The position numbers and the translations under genes are program-made. The notes below the pieces were generated by a model that made no database searches, was not told where the DNA came from, and saw only the letters and a list, made by a program, of their open reading frames with translations. Of a stretch of DNA of 7,253 nucleotides, positions 1-5,200 are shown one piece after another. Source of the DNA: DAOUMU01 sp034409055 (GTDB lineage Bacteria; Chloroflexota; Anaerolineae; 4572-78; J111); assembly GCA_034409055.1 (NCBI GenBank), contig DAOUMU010000207.1, forward strand, positions 1-7,253, read 5' to 3'. Positions within the stretch are counted from its first letter, which is position 1. Each line of letters opens with the position of its first letter.

Positions 1-274
1 GGCCAAACAGAGCAAAGACGATCAGCCACAGGGGGGCCAGGCGGAAGACCAGGTGTTGGTAGAAGTACAGGGGGGTCACCGGGTGCTGATAGAACCAGGC
101 AATGCCCATTTCAAAACGAACCAGGTAAGCCAGCCAGAAGCCGACCAGGACCATGGTCAGATCGGTGACGGCCAACCCGCCCCACAGCAGCAGGCGTTCG
201 GCCCAGCGGGCATTGATGGCCATGGGCCAGGGTCTGGTTAATGACTGGTAAGATGGCTTGGCTTGTACGGTCAT
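1..274 (-). CDS. Sugar transferase (polyprenyl glycosylphosphotransferase type), N-terminal part, cut by window edge
   Basis: Ninety-one codons read on the minus strand from an ATG at 274-272; the gene runs out of the window at position 1. The start follows a clear GGGGAG ribosome site eight bases upstream. The protein begins MTVQAKPSYQSLTRPW. Hydrophobic stretches follow at about residues 28-52, with the pattern TDLTMVLVGFWLAYLVRFE, and at about 74-91. An Asp at the start of a membrane helix ending in an aromatic-Arg-Phe pair is typical of the N-terminal membrane domain of glycosyl-1-phosphate transferases. These start exopolysaccharide or O-antigen repeat units on undecaprenyl phosphate. 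The catalytic C-terminal domain, which would prove this, lies outside the window. Other multispanning membrane proteins are possible. The next gene upstream on this strand ends at 601 and is separated by a terminator, so this gene probably has its own promoter. Confidence 0.6.
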   Translation of the reverse strand, partial: MTVQAKPSYQSLTRPWPMAINARWAERLLLWGGLAVTDLTMVLVGFWLAYLVRFEMGIAWFYQHPVTPLYFYQHLVFRLAPLWLIVFALFG

Positions 275-301
275 TGTGTCACTCCCCTTAACTACTATGT
301 T

Positions 302-331
302 AGGATACTGGCACTTACTGTTTGAGATCAA
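302..331 (-). promoter_or_regulatory. Possible sigma70-type promoter of the sugar transferase gene
   Basis: On the minus strand TTGATC (331-326) and TATCCT (307-302) are separated by 18 bases. The inferred transcription start near 295 lies just before the ribosome site at about 284-289. Both boxes deviate from consensus, so this is only a candidate. Confidence 0.3.
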
Positions 332-429
332 TGTAGTCGCTAATTCTCCTCAATACGATTATTAGTTTACCTGCATTTAATTGGATAAGTCTGTGAAGAA
401 TCTTAGAAAAGAGTTAGAAATTTAAATAA

Positions 430-489
430 AAAAGAGCCTGTTACTTCTCGGCAGAACTCTTTCGGATGCCGAGTTGTATAGGCTCTTTT
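430..489 (-). terminator. Nested-stem terminator downstream of the substrate-binding protein gene
   Basis: AAAAGAGCCT (430-439) pairs with AGGCTCTTTT (480-489), and inside it CTCGGCA (447-453) pairs with TGCCGAG (467-473). On the minus strand the stem is followed by a run of six T and an AT-rich tail. It therefore most likely terminates the gene ending at 601. On the plus strand the U-tract is shorter. The long two-part stem could also process or protect the transcript end. Confidence 0.7.
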
Positions 490-524
490 ACTTCTAAATT
501 TATACTACAGAAACTTTCTTATTT

Positions 525-582
525 GTAGGACAAGTTGCTAACTTACCAACCGTGCTGCGGGCAAGTTGGCAACTTACCCTAC
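525..582. repeat. Imperfect inverted repeat with GTAGG ends
   Basis: The segment starts GTAGGACAAGTTGCTAACTT and ends in the near reverse complement of it (17 of 20 positions match). Each half is itself nearly palindromic around AAGTTGsCAACTT, so the two halves also read as direct repeats 31 bp apart (531-547 and 562-578). It has the form of a short interspersed palindromic element between two genes of the same orientation. It shares GTAGG termini with the hairpin at 1616-1687. Confidence 0.65.
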
Positions 583-600
583 ATAACTTGATTAACCGGT

Positions 601-1560
601 TTATTGCACGAAACTTACGTCCACCGCATTTTCGTACGAAACTGGCTGATCAAGCAGCCCCTTCTCCTGGGCCCACTGAACGACGTCGTCCCACTCAGCT
701 TCGGTGGTAATTTCATCCCTGGGAAATTGAGGCACTTTGTAGGTGCCTTGAACGTTGGGGGGAACGCGGGTGTTTTCGATGAGTACATCACGGTAGGCGT
801 TGGGGTCTTGGTTCAAGTCATCCACGGCCTTGTTCCAGGCTCGGAGAAAAGCGCGGATGGTATCGGGTTTGCTCTCCAGTGAAGCCGTGCTAAAGGCCAG
901 AACGCTTTGCGAAAACTGGGTAAACTGAGTATCGTCTACAACCAAGGTCCCTCCGGCGGCAATCGCAGCCTGCCCCAGCGGATCGGGGAGGAGGGCTGCC
1001 TTGAGCTGTCCTGCCACGAGCAACTCAAAACGGACCGGAATAGCACTGACCTCCTCGACGGCAATCTGGTCAGCGGGCAGACCCCAGGCCACCAGTAACC
1101 GGTCATTCAGATACTCGATGATGGTGTTCTGGCTAATGCCAATCGGTACGTTCGCCAGATCATCCGGCCCCTCAACTTTGAAGCCGGGGGCAGCGATGAT
1201 CCGAAAAAGGGGAAAGTCGGGATAGGCTTTGCGGGCCTTGGTAACTACTTTAATCTGAGGCGTTTCGCGGTTAAACAGGGCCACGGCCTGGAGGTCGGTC
1301 AAAGCGCCATCAATCTCGCCGGCCTGAATCAAGGCATCTCGCTCCTGGGCGCTTTTGACCGGTACCAGTTCCACCTGAATACCTTCAGCCTCGAAGTAAG
1401 CTTTATCTCGGGCCACATAAAAAGGCAATACATCTAGAATAGGCAACAAACCCATTTTTAGGGTCTTATCCTGGACCGATTGCGGGCCAAAGGCGCATGC
1501 AGCCAGGAATAGGCTAAATATAGCCGCCAATAAGCAATGAAGCGTAACTTTCAGTTTCAT
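601..1560 (-). CDS. ABC transporter substrate-binding lipoprotein, NMT1/THI5-like (NitT/TauT type)
   Basis: A 319-residue exported binding protein. I chose the ATG at 1560-1558 because it has an AAGGAG ribosome site about ten bases upstream and begins a proper lipoprotein signal. That signal has MKLK, a hydrophobic core at residues 5-18, and lipobox LAAC with the lipidated Cys at 22. A longer reading from 1659 would translate through an intergenic hairpin. The mature part starts with MGLLPILDVLPFYVARDKAYFEAEGIQVELV-like sequence (about 36-67), the first lobe of NMT1/THI5 and SsuA/ThiY-type proteins. These bind nitrogen- or sulfur-containing organic ions such as pyrimidine precursors, sulfonates or riboflavin for an ABC importer. 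The GALTDLQAV segment (about 85-93) and the second lobe (about 120-220) fit. No permease or ATPase gene adjoins it, so the ligand cannot be guessed. It ends in a nested terminator. The leader carries an operator-like palindrome and a hairpin. Confidence 0.88.
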   Translation of the reverse strand: MKLKVTLHCLLAAIFSLFLAACAFGPQSVQDKTLKMGLLPILDVLPFYVARDKAYFEAEGIQVELVPVKSAQERDALIQAGEIDGALTDLQAVALFNRETPQIKVVTKARKAYPDFPLFRIIAAPGFKVEGPDDLANVPIGISQNTIIEYLNDRLLVAWGLPADQIAVEEVSAIPVRFELLVAGQLKAALLPDPLGQAAIAAGGTLVVDDTQFTQFSQSVLAFSTASLESKPDTIRAFLRAWNKAVDDLNQDPNAYRDVLIENTRVPPNVQGTYKVPQFPRDEITTEAEWDDVVQWAQEKGLLDQPVSYENAVDVSFVQ

Positions 1561-1615
1561 AGATAGTAGTCTCCTTTTAACCTCGAATGGTATCCTCTTC
1601 AAATTTGTGGATAGC

Positions 1616-1687
1616 GTAGGGACGAGGCAAGTCGGATTGGTGGCAGTCGAAGCAAACAAGCCACTCTCCGACTTGCCTCGCCCCTAC
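1616..1687. repeat. Long hairpin (palindromic element) in the 5' leader of the binding-protein gene
   Basis: Two 21-base arms, 1616-1636 and 1667-1687, are reverse complements at 20 of 21 positions. The left arm begins GTAGGGACGAGGCAAG and the right arm ends GCCTCGCCCCTAC. Inside, GTGGC and GCCAC can pair as well. If transcribed from the minus-strand promoter it would form a very stable structure about 55-130 bases before the start codon. The near-perfect arms and GTAGG-type ends suggest a mobile palindromic repeat, not a gene-specific signal. Confidence 0.8.
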
Positions 1688-1717
1688 TTTTGGAGAGGAT
1701 ACTGCGAATGTATAAAA

Positions 1718-1737
1718 GTTTCAGAATTTACTGAAAC
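1718..1737. promoter_or_regulatory. Operator-like 20-bp palindrome
   Basis: GTTTCAG-AATTTA-CTGAAAC is a perfect 7-bp inverted repeat with a 6-bp AT-rich centre. It lies just downstream of the inferred minus-strand transcription start (near 1741), the usual place for a repressor site. A partial second half, AAATTCTGA at 1774-1782, overlaps the -35 region and mirrors TCAGAATTT at 1721-1729. The regulator is not in the window. Confidence 0.5.
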
Positions 1738-1747
1738 CATAAGACAA

Positions 1748-1775
1748 AATGTATGTAAAATAGTTGATTTGTCAA
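1748..1775 (-). promoter_or_regulatory. Sigma70-type promoter for the binding-protein gene
   Basis: On the minus strand a consensus -35 box TTGACA (1775-1770) and a -10 box TACATT (1753-1748, four of six consensus bases) are 16 bases apart. Transcription would start near 1741 and give a leader of about 180 bases that contains the operator-like palindrome and the long hairpin. Confidence 0.5.
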
Positions 1776-1799
1776 ATTCTGACAGGACTATGGTATAAC

Positions 1800-1828
1800 T
1801 TGACGTAATATTGGACATGTGATATGAT
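1800..1828 (+). promoter_or_regulatory. Sigma70-type promoter for the LysM lipoprotein gene
   Basis: TTGACG (1800-1805) and TATGAT (1823-1828) are separated by exactly 17 bases, five of six consensus bases in each box. The start would be near 1835, leaving a leader of about 58 bases before the ATG at 1893. It is divergent from the minus-strand promoter 25 bases away. Confidence 0.7.
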
Positions 1829-1892
1829 GTAATATGCTTCAACGTTATGTCGACTTATTGAGTTGATGAAAACTCTGTAAAGGAGACCCAAT

Positions 1893-3011
1893 ATGGCAAA
1901 ATGGCCTAAAATTTACTATGTATTCATATTGATACTGCTAATTGTGGCCTTAACCGGTTGTGAGTTGCGTCGAGATAGCAGCGAGGTTTCGGATCCAGGA
2001 CCGGTGAGTGAGTTACCCACCCTGGCTCCTTTGGGGGCCGAAAGTGCCGACGAGCCAGCAGGTGAAGCCACGGCTGTGCCCACGGTGATCAATGTTCAGG
2101 CGACGGCTACGGAGTCCTCACCTGTCGAGGGGGAAGCAGCCAGTGTTTCTGATGAATTGACGGCCCCGACTTCACAGCCGGCTAGCATTCCGGCTTCGCC
2201 CGCAGCCGACACCAGTCAAGCCGAAGAGGCTGTGGTTGAGCCTGAAACCTTTACCCCCCCAACGGAAGAGCCAATTTCTGCAGAACCGGTTGTGGTGGAT
2301 GCGACGACTGAAGAATTGCCCGAAGGTGGTCCCATTGCCGCTGACCCACCAGCCAGCCAGATCAGCGGCGATTATGCTGCTCCCACTTATGACACAACTT
2401 ATATTGTTCAACCCGGCGATACCCTGTTTAGTATTGGCCTGCGTTACGGGACCACGGTCGAGGCTATTCTGTATGCCAATGGCCTGACCTCTGACGTGAT
2501 CTATGTTGGACAGGAATTAATCATTCCAGCCGACGACGGGAGCTACTATCCACCCGTTTATGAGCCGGCCGTGCCCATCGGTAGTGAAACCTACCACGTT
2601 GTTGTCCCAGGGGAAACCTTATTCCGTATTGCTTTGAACTATGGCAGTTCGGTTGAGGCCATTGCCGGGGCAAATGGCATCCCCTATCCTTACATCATTC
2701 AAGTGGGCCAAGAGTTGCTCATTCCAGCTCATGATACCTATGCCGGGCCACCGCCTCCGCCACCAGAGGGTTTCTACCAACCCAATCCAGAGTATTTACC
2801 CCAGGAACCACCGGTTGGGGGATATTATCCATCGCCCCCAGATGGCAGCTATGGCCTGCCGGGTGGAGCCAACACCCATACTGTTGCGCCTGGTGAAACC
2901 CTATTTTCAATTGCCCAACGTTATGGCCTTACCGCTGAAGCCATCGCCAGTGCCAACGGCCTCTCCAATCCCGACCAAATTTACGTAGGGCAGGTGCTTT
3001 ATCTGCCCTAA
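1893..3011 (+). CDS. Lipoprotein with three LysM domains
   Basis: A 372-residue exported protein. The ATG follows AAAGGAG with a seven-base spacer. The N-terminus is a lipoprotein signal with hydrophobic residues at about 8-20 and lipobox LTGC, Cys at 23. Residues 24-165 are a disordered region rich in Ala, Pro, Thr, Ser and Glu that probably spans the cell wall. Three LysM modules follow at about 169-212, 233-278 and 328-372. Each has the hallmark pattern xVxPGxTLFxIAxxYG, then ANG, then VGQxLxxP. A Pro/Tyr/Gly linker with a proline run separates the second and third. LysM binds the glycan of peptidoglycan, so this is likely a wall-anchored envelope protein. No hydrolase or other catalytic domain is visible, and it ends right after the third LysM. 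It has its own promoter and terminator and appears monocistronic. Confidence 0.93.
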   Translation: MAKWPKIYYVFILILLIVALTGCELRRDSSEVSDPGPVSELPTLAPLGAESADEPAGEATAVPTVINVQATATESSPVEGEAASVSDELTAPTSQPASIPASPAADTSQAEEAVVEPETFTPPTEEPISAEPVVVDATTEELPEGGPIAADPPASQISGDYAAPTYDTTYIVQPGDTLFSIGLRYGTTVEAILYANGLTSDVIYVGQELIIPADDGSYYPPVYEPAVPIGSETYHVVVPGETLFRIALNYGSSVEAIAGANGIPYPYIIQVGQELLIPAHDTYAGPPPPPPEGFYQPNPEYLPQEPPVGGYYPSPPDGSYGLPGGANTHTVAPGETLFSIAQRYGLTAEAIASANGLSNPDQIYVGQVLYLP

Positions 3012-3032
3012 TAGAAACAAGGGCTGATAGAC

Positions 3033-3069
3033 AAAAAGGGCGTCTCCAAAATCAGGGGACGCCCTTTTT
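3033..3069 (+). terminator. Strong Rho-independent terminator after the LysM gene
   Basis: AAAAAGGGCGTC (3033-3044) pairs perfectly with GACGCCCTTTTT (3058-3069). Three more pairs (TCC with GGG, one G-U) close a seven-base loop. The run of T on the 3' side makes it a classical terminator. The A-run on the 5' side could let it work in both directions, but no gene on the minus strand would use it. Confidence 0.9.
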
Positions 3070-3202
3070 ATTTGAGGGTGTTTTGAATTTTCCGGGTGGC
3101 TCGTTATATTCTTGTTATTTCCCTTATAGTGCTAAGGCATCATCGAGCCGATGCTGGCTCAGTAGCAAAAATTATGTTAAAATATTTAGGGAGGAGTGAA
3201 CG

Positions 3203-3457
3203 ATGACCAATTATTTGCCACAAAAATATCAGGAAGCCGCCAAGGCCCTGATCCGTTATGTACCGAACCGGTCCGACCAGATCGCTCTCATCACGATTGA
3301 CCCGGCCTTGCCCTGTTTCATCTGCAATCAACCGGCCACAATGGCCTTAATCGCACCGGCTCGAGACCAATTACCGGGGGCAGCCAATGCCTGGCTAACC
3401 TTCCCTATTTGCTCAGCTTGCGAGGAGAGACAGATAAAAACTCAATCAAGGGAATAG
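3203..3457 (+). CDS. Small protein with two CxxC pairs, probable zinc ribbon
   Basis: An 84-residue protein of unrecognised family. The ATG follows a good GGGAGGAG ribosome site eight bases away, which supports real translation. The first 35 residues look like a short helix followed by a strand (ALITIDPALP). Two Cys pairs follow, CFIC at 38-41 and CSAC at 70-73, about 28 residues apart. This is the spacing of a compact zinc-binding fold with two knuckles. The C-terminus is short and charged. It lies alone between the LysM terminator and a long region without clear genes; upstream, TAAAAT at 3178-3183 may be a -10 box with a poor -35. No signal peptide is visible, so it is probably cytoplasmic. 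A role in nucleic-acid binding or as a metal-binding adaptor is possible, but nothing in the sequence decides. Confidence 0.7.
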   Translation: MTNYLPQKYQEAAKALIRYVPNRSDQIALITIDPALPCFICNQPATMALIAPARDQLPGAANAWLTFPICSACEERQIKTQSRE

Positions 3458-3481
3458 GTAAGGTTAGGCATAGCAATGCCA

Positions 3482-3524
3482 CCCAAATTTGGGGGTTGAC
3501 AACGGAGCAAATTTGTGATAAGTT
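3482..3524 (+). promoter_or_regulatory. Palindrome plus promoter-like sequence before a gene-free region
   Basis: CCCAAATTTGGG (3482-3493) is a perfect 12-bp palindrome placed directly before a consensus -35 box TTGACA (3496-3501). A weak -10 box TAAGTT (3519-3524) follows after 17 bases. Transcription would start near 3531, with no convincing protein gene behind it. A small hairpin, GGCAT-AGCA-ATGCC (3467-3480), lies between this palindrome and the end of the upstream gene. Confidence 0.4.
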
Positions 3525-3530
3525 TAGAAC

Positions 3531-3766
3531 GTAGAAGTTCCAAAATTTCCCAAAAATATACCCGGTTTCTGGTATACAAATCGTGTTGATAGATAAACAA
3601 AATAGAACAAAGCCAAATATCGAATATCCCGGCCGTTCAGTCTCGTTTCCGGCGAGTCTGTGGCTCATCTGTTTCATGCGGCCCGTATTTCAAGCGGAAG
3701 GGCAAATGTAACGCCTAATCTGTTTTGTTACCTGAACGCGGGCCGCCAGGCCCGCGTTTTTTGTTT
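3531..3766 (+). ncRNA. Candidate small RNA or leader, unit 1
   Basis: A gene-free stretch lies between a promoter-like sequence and a strong terminator, so a transcript of roughly 230 bases is possible. It contains hairpins TATACC/GGTATA (3557-3576) and CTCG/CGAG (3642-3656), then the motif TGGCTCAT-N7-ATGCGGC (3661-3682), which recurs in the next unit. I do not recognise any known RNA family: tmRNA, RNase P, SRP and 6S signatures are absent. Short ORFs exist in it but have no ribosome site. Boundaries are inferred. Confidence 0.3.
3735..3762 (+). terminator. Rho-independent terminator of unit 1
   Basis: AACGCGGGCC (3735-3744) pairs perfectly with GGCCCGCGTT (3749-3758) around the four-base loop GCCA and is followed by a T-run to 3762. 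Confidence 0.88.
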
Positions 3767-3799
3767 TAACCAAGCAACCTGGAGGAAAAACGTCTAAAG

Positions 3800-3970
3800 A
3801 TGTCGGTAGAACTGTCTATAGAACGCCAAAAATATCATAGCCTCACCAGCCGCTGGCAATCGCTGCCCACCTTTATTGGCTCATGCCAAAATGCGGCGAC
3901 AAATCCGGCCAGTTTGGCCCGCTTTGGCTCATGGCGGTCCCGTGCACCTGGATCTATTCCTTTAGGATGA
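3800..3970 (+). CDS. Doubtful 56-codon ORF in unit 2
   Basis: ATG at 3800 to TGA at 3968-3970. A GGAGG sequence at 3781-3785 is present but lies 14 bases before the start, which is far. The product starts MSVELSIERQKYHSLTSRW and is rich in Ser, Arg and Pro, with no recognisable motif. All three plus-strand frames are mostly open over the second half, so openness is weak evidence. The stretch contains the motif TGGCTCAT-N6-ATGCGGC (3877-3897) and another TGGCTCAT (3925-3932). The same motif occurs in unit 1 in a different frame and context, which argues that the conserved thing is the nucleic acid and not the peptide. It could be a small protein, a decayed gene or part of a structured RNA. Confidence 0.2.
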   Translation: MSVELSIERQKYHSLTSRWQSLPTFIGSCQNAATNPASLARFGSWRSRAPGSIPLG

Positions 3971-3989
3971 ATCTATCCATCGACATCTG

Positions 3990-4017
3990 AGCGCGGGCCA
4001 CGTGGCCCGCGCTTTTT
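3990..4017 (+). terminator. Rho-independent terminator of unit 2, upstream of the tRNA cluster
   Basis: A perfect 24-base palindrome (3990-4013) with arms AGCGCGGGCCAC and GTGGCCCGCGCT is followed by a T-run to 4017. The core GCGGGCC/GGCCCGCG and the TTTTTGTTT tail are the same as in the terminator at 3735-3762. Confidence 0.88.
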
Positions 4018-4030
4018 GTTTATAAACACT

Positions 4031-4070
4031 GGTCCCTTTGTGCCGGGTACAGGTAAATCCGGTCGGGACC
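4031..4070. repeat. Short inverted repeat just before the first tRNA
   Basis: GGTCCC (4031-4036) and GGGACC (4065-4070) are perfect inverted copies, with CCGG tetramers inside that can also pair. A TTGACA sequence (4074-4079) sits directly before the tRNA-Trp gene. As a -35 box it would place the -10 box inside the tRNA, so it is probably chance. I see no convincing promoter for the tRNA cluster here. Confidence 0.35.
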
Positions 4071-4079
4071 GCTTGACAT

Positions 4080-4153
4080 GCGGGTGTAGCTCAACTTGGT
4101 AGAGCAACGGCCTCCAAAACCGTCGGTTGCAGGTTCAAATCCTGCCGCCCGTG
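4080..4153 (+). tRNA. tRNA-Trp(CCA)
   Basis: Acceptor GCGGGTG pairs with CGCCCGT (two G-U pairs), discriminator G. D-arm GCTC/GAGC, T-arm GCAGG-TTCAAAT-CCTGC. Anticodon loop CTCCAAA gives CCA. The anticodon stem ACGGC/ACCGT has a C-A mismatch at the pair next to the loop (31-39). No CCA is encoded at the 3' end. Confidence 0.93.
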
Positions 4154-4158
4154 CCTGG

Positions 4159-4231
4159 TGCGGGGTAGCTCAATCGGTAGAGCGGCCGGCTGTTAACCGG
4201 TTGGTTGTGGGTTCGAACCCCACCTCCGCAG
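4159..4231 (+). tRNA. tRNA-Asn(GTT)
   Basis: Acceptor TGCGGGG/CTCCGCA, D-arm GCTC/GAGC, anticodon stem GCCGG/CCGGT with loop CTGTTAA, T-arm GTGGG-TTCGAAC-CCCAC, discriminator G. It starts five bases after tRNA-Trp, so the two are surely one transcript. No encoded CCA. Confidence 0.96.
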
Positions 4232-4295
4232 CTATTGTAGGTCGTTCTCTGTGTTGCGGACAGGGGCGACTCGAGGGGCAAATAGTCCCCTACCT

Positions 4296-4313
4296 CCGGG
4301 TAACCAAACCCGG
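4296..4313. repeat. Hairpin in the spacer after tRNA-Asn
   Basis: CCGGGT (4296-4301) and ACCCGG (4308-4313) pair perfectly around AACCAA. Just before it AGGGG (4274-4278) pairs with CCCCT (4287-4291). No T-run follows. The rest of the 4232-4397 spacer shows no gene. Confidence 0.45.
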
Positions 4314-4397
4314 TCAGATGGTAGGCAAACATCAGCGAAGATGCCCGAAACTTGCTAAAAAACGGGAAATGGAGAGTAACCCTCCGCAGCAGCCGAC

Positions 4398-4467
4398 TTA
4401 CGATTTTGGGTTTACGATTTACGATTAGAGTCGGGATTTAGCCACCCTAATCGTAAATCCGAAACCC
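4398..4467. repeat. Heptamer repeats folding into a long hairpin
   Basis: 7-bp units run in register: TTACGAT, TTTGGGT, TTACGAT, TTACGAT from 4398 to 4425. The perfect 13-base arms GATTTACGATTAG (4416-4428) and CTAATCGTAAATC (4447-4459) are extended after a two-base bulge by GGGTTT/AAACCC (4408-4413, 4462-4467). The hairpin ends 11 bases before tRNA-Lys and could guide processing. Confidence 0.75.
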
Positions 4468-4478
4468 ACAACTTAACC

Positions 4479-4551
4479 GGGCCGGTGGCGCAATTGGCAG
4501 CGCAGCGGACTTTTAATCCGCAGGTTGCAGGTTCAAGTCCTGCCCGGCTCA
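4479..4551 (+). tRNA. tRNA-Lys(TTT)
   Basis: Acceptor GGGCCGG/CCGGCTC (one G-U), D-arm GCGC/GCGC, anticodon stem GCGGA/TCCGC with loop CTTTTAA, T-arm GCAGG-TTCAAGT-CCTGC, discriminator A. No encoded CCA. Confidence 0.96.
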
Positions 4552-4570
4552 CTATGACAATTCATAACCT

Positions 4571-4660
4571 GGAAGGGTGGCCGAATAGGTGAAGGCGCTC
4601 GCCTGCTAAGCGAGTTTGGGGTTAATCGCTCCAATGTGGGTTCGAGTCCCACCCCTTCCG
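4571..4660 (+). tRNA. tRNA-Ser(GCT)
   Basis: Class II tRNA of 90 bases. Acceptor GGAAGGG/CCCTTCC, anticodon stem CTCGC/GCGAG with loop CTGCTAA, a proper long variable arm (TTGGGG...CTCCAA), T-arm GTGGG-TTCGAGT-CCCAC, discriminator G as in serine tRNAs. No encoded CCA. Confidence 0.96.
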
Positions 4661-4672
4661 CCTGAATATCAA

Positions 4673-4746
4673 GCCGGCGTGGCGGAACTGGCATACGCGC
4701 CGCACTTAGAATGCGGCTGATGGGGGTTCGAGTCCCTCCGCCGGTA
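4673..4746 (+). tRNA. tRNA-Leu(TAG) without the long variable arm
   Basis: Acceptor GCCGGCG pairs with CGCCGGT (one G-U), discriminator A as in leucine tRNAs. D-arm GCGG-AACTGGCATA-CGCG is leucine-like. The anticodon stem CCGCA/TGCGG closes loop CTTAGAA, anticodon TAG. The T-arm is GGGGG-TTCGAGT-CCCTC. Only five bases (CTGAT) lie between anticodon stem and T-stem, where bacterial leucine tRNAs have a stem-loop of a dozen or more, making it 74 bases instead of about 85. All helices remain intact, so the gene is either a functional variant or a deleted copy. No encoded CCA. Confidence 0.8.
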
Positions 4747-4750
4747 CTGG

Positions 4751-4824
4751 GCCTCTGTAGCTCAATGGAACAGAGCACCTGACTTCGAATCAGAGGGTTG
4801 CAGGTTCGAGTCCTGCCAGAGGCT
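4751..4824 (+). tRNA. tRNA-Arg(TCG)
   Basis: Acceptor GCCTCTG/CAGAGGC, D-arm GCTC/GAGC, anticodon loop CTTCGAA, T-arm GCAGG-TTCGAGT-CCTGC, discriminator T. The anticodon stem CCTGA/TCAGA has a C-A mismatch at its outer pair (27-43). It begins four bases after tRNA-Leu(TAG). No encoded CCA. Confidence 0.93.
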
Positions 4825-4918
4825 TTTGATTTACGATTGTCGATTTACGATTTACGATTATGTATAGCTCATCAAGAGGGTTAAGGGACACTACCTTGTT
4901 TCAATCGTAAATCCAAAA
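4825..4918. repeat. Heptamer array with an inverted partner
   Basis: Five 7-bp units in register, GATTTAC, GATTGTC, GATTTAC, GATTTAC, GATTATG, cover 4828-4862. The inverted partner AATCGTAAATC stands at 4903-4913, so the ends (TTTTGATTTACGATTG and CAATCGTAAATCCAAAA) can pair. Confidence 0.7.
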
Positions 4919-5050
4919 TAAGGTCATATGCGCCTCAGCTAACCAAATTAAGGTCTCTAAGTACAATTCCAGAGTAAATAAGCTCAGAGCAATTGCCACA
5001 AAAGCGCATTTTCGTCATGAAATCGTATCTCTGAAGCTCATTTGAGCCTA
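4919..5050. other. Spacer with no recognisable gene
   Basis: AT-rich sequence between two heptamer arrays. I see no tRNA, no ORF with a ribosome site and no strong hairpin apart from a small GCTCA/TGAGC stem near 5037-5048. Confidence 0.6.
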
Positions 5051-5092
5051 TAGTAAATCGTAAATCTGAAATCGTAAATCGTAAATCCATCT
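5051..5092. repeat. Six heptamers abutting tRNA-Glu
   Basis: Strict 7-bp register: TAGTAAA, TCGTAAA, TCTGAAA, TCGTAAA, TCGTAAA, TCCATCT. The last unit touches the first base of tRNA-Glu. The units are the reverse complement of those in the preceding spacers. Confidence 0.75.
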
Positions 5093-5164
5093 GGCTCCAT
5101 CGTCTAGCGGTCAGGACGCAAGCCTTTCAAGCTTGAAACGAGGGTTCGACTCCCTCTGGGGCCA
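5093..5164 (+). tRNA. tRNA-Glu(TTC)
   Basis: Acceptor GGCTCCA/TGGGGCC (one U-G), D-arm GTC/GAC typical of glutamate tRNAs, anticodon stem CAAGC/GCTTG with loop CTTTCAA, T-arm GAGGG-TTCGACT-CCCTC, discriminator A. No encoded CCA. Confidence 0.96.
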
Positions 5165-5167
5165 ATC

Positions 5168-5196
5168 TCAATTAGCAATGAGCAATTGTTAATTGA
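5168..5196. repeat. Spacer hairpin between tRNA-Glu and tRNA-Phe
   Basis: TCAATTAGCAAT (5168-5179) pairs with ATTGTTAATTGA (5185-5196) at 12 positions, one as G-U, around a five-base loop. Heptamer-like AGCAATG AGCAATT units lie within it. No T-run follows. Confidence 0.6.
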
Positions 5197-5200
5197 ATCC

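Noticed and set aside
53..241. Plus-strand frame opposite the sugar transferase
   Set aside because: It is the antisense of a membrane-protein gene with a good start and ribosome site on the minus strand.
1561..1659. Upstream extension of the binding protein to an ATG at 1659
   Set aside because: It would translate part of the GTAGG hairpin and place the lipoprotein signal 33 residues inside; the ATG at 1560 has the ribosome site.
3405..3677. 90-codon minus-strand frame
   Set aside because: It overlaps the end of the CxxC gene in antisense, has no ribosome site, and runs through a promoter-like region.
4074..4079. TTGACA directly before tRNA-Trp as the promoter of the cluster
   Set aside because: The -10 box would fall inside the tRNA gene.
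4223..4390. CCTCCGCAGC at the tRNA-Asn 3' end repeated at 4381-4390, as a possible attachment-site duplication
   Set aside because: Ten bases is short for a tRNA-type attachment site, the match does not extend, and no integrase lies between.
4096..4428. Open frames over the tRNA genes on both strands (also 4135-4332, 4533-4778, 6809-7063)
   Set aside because: They are translations of tRNA genes and their spacers; peptides such as GGTRTPI and VGLEPTL are the usual artefacts of tRNA sequence.
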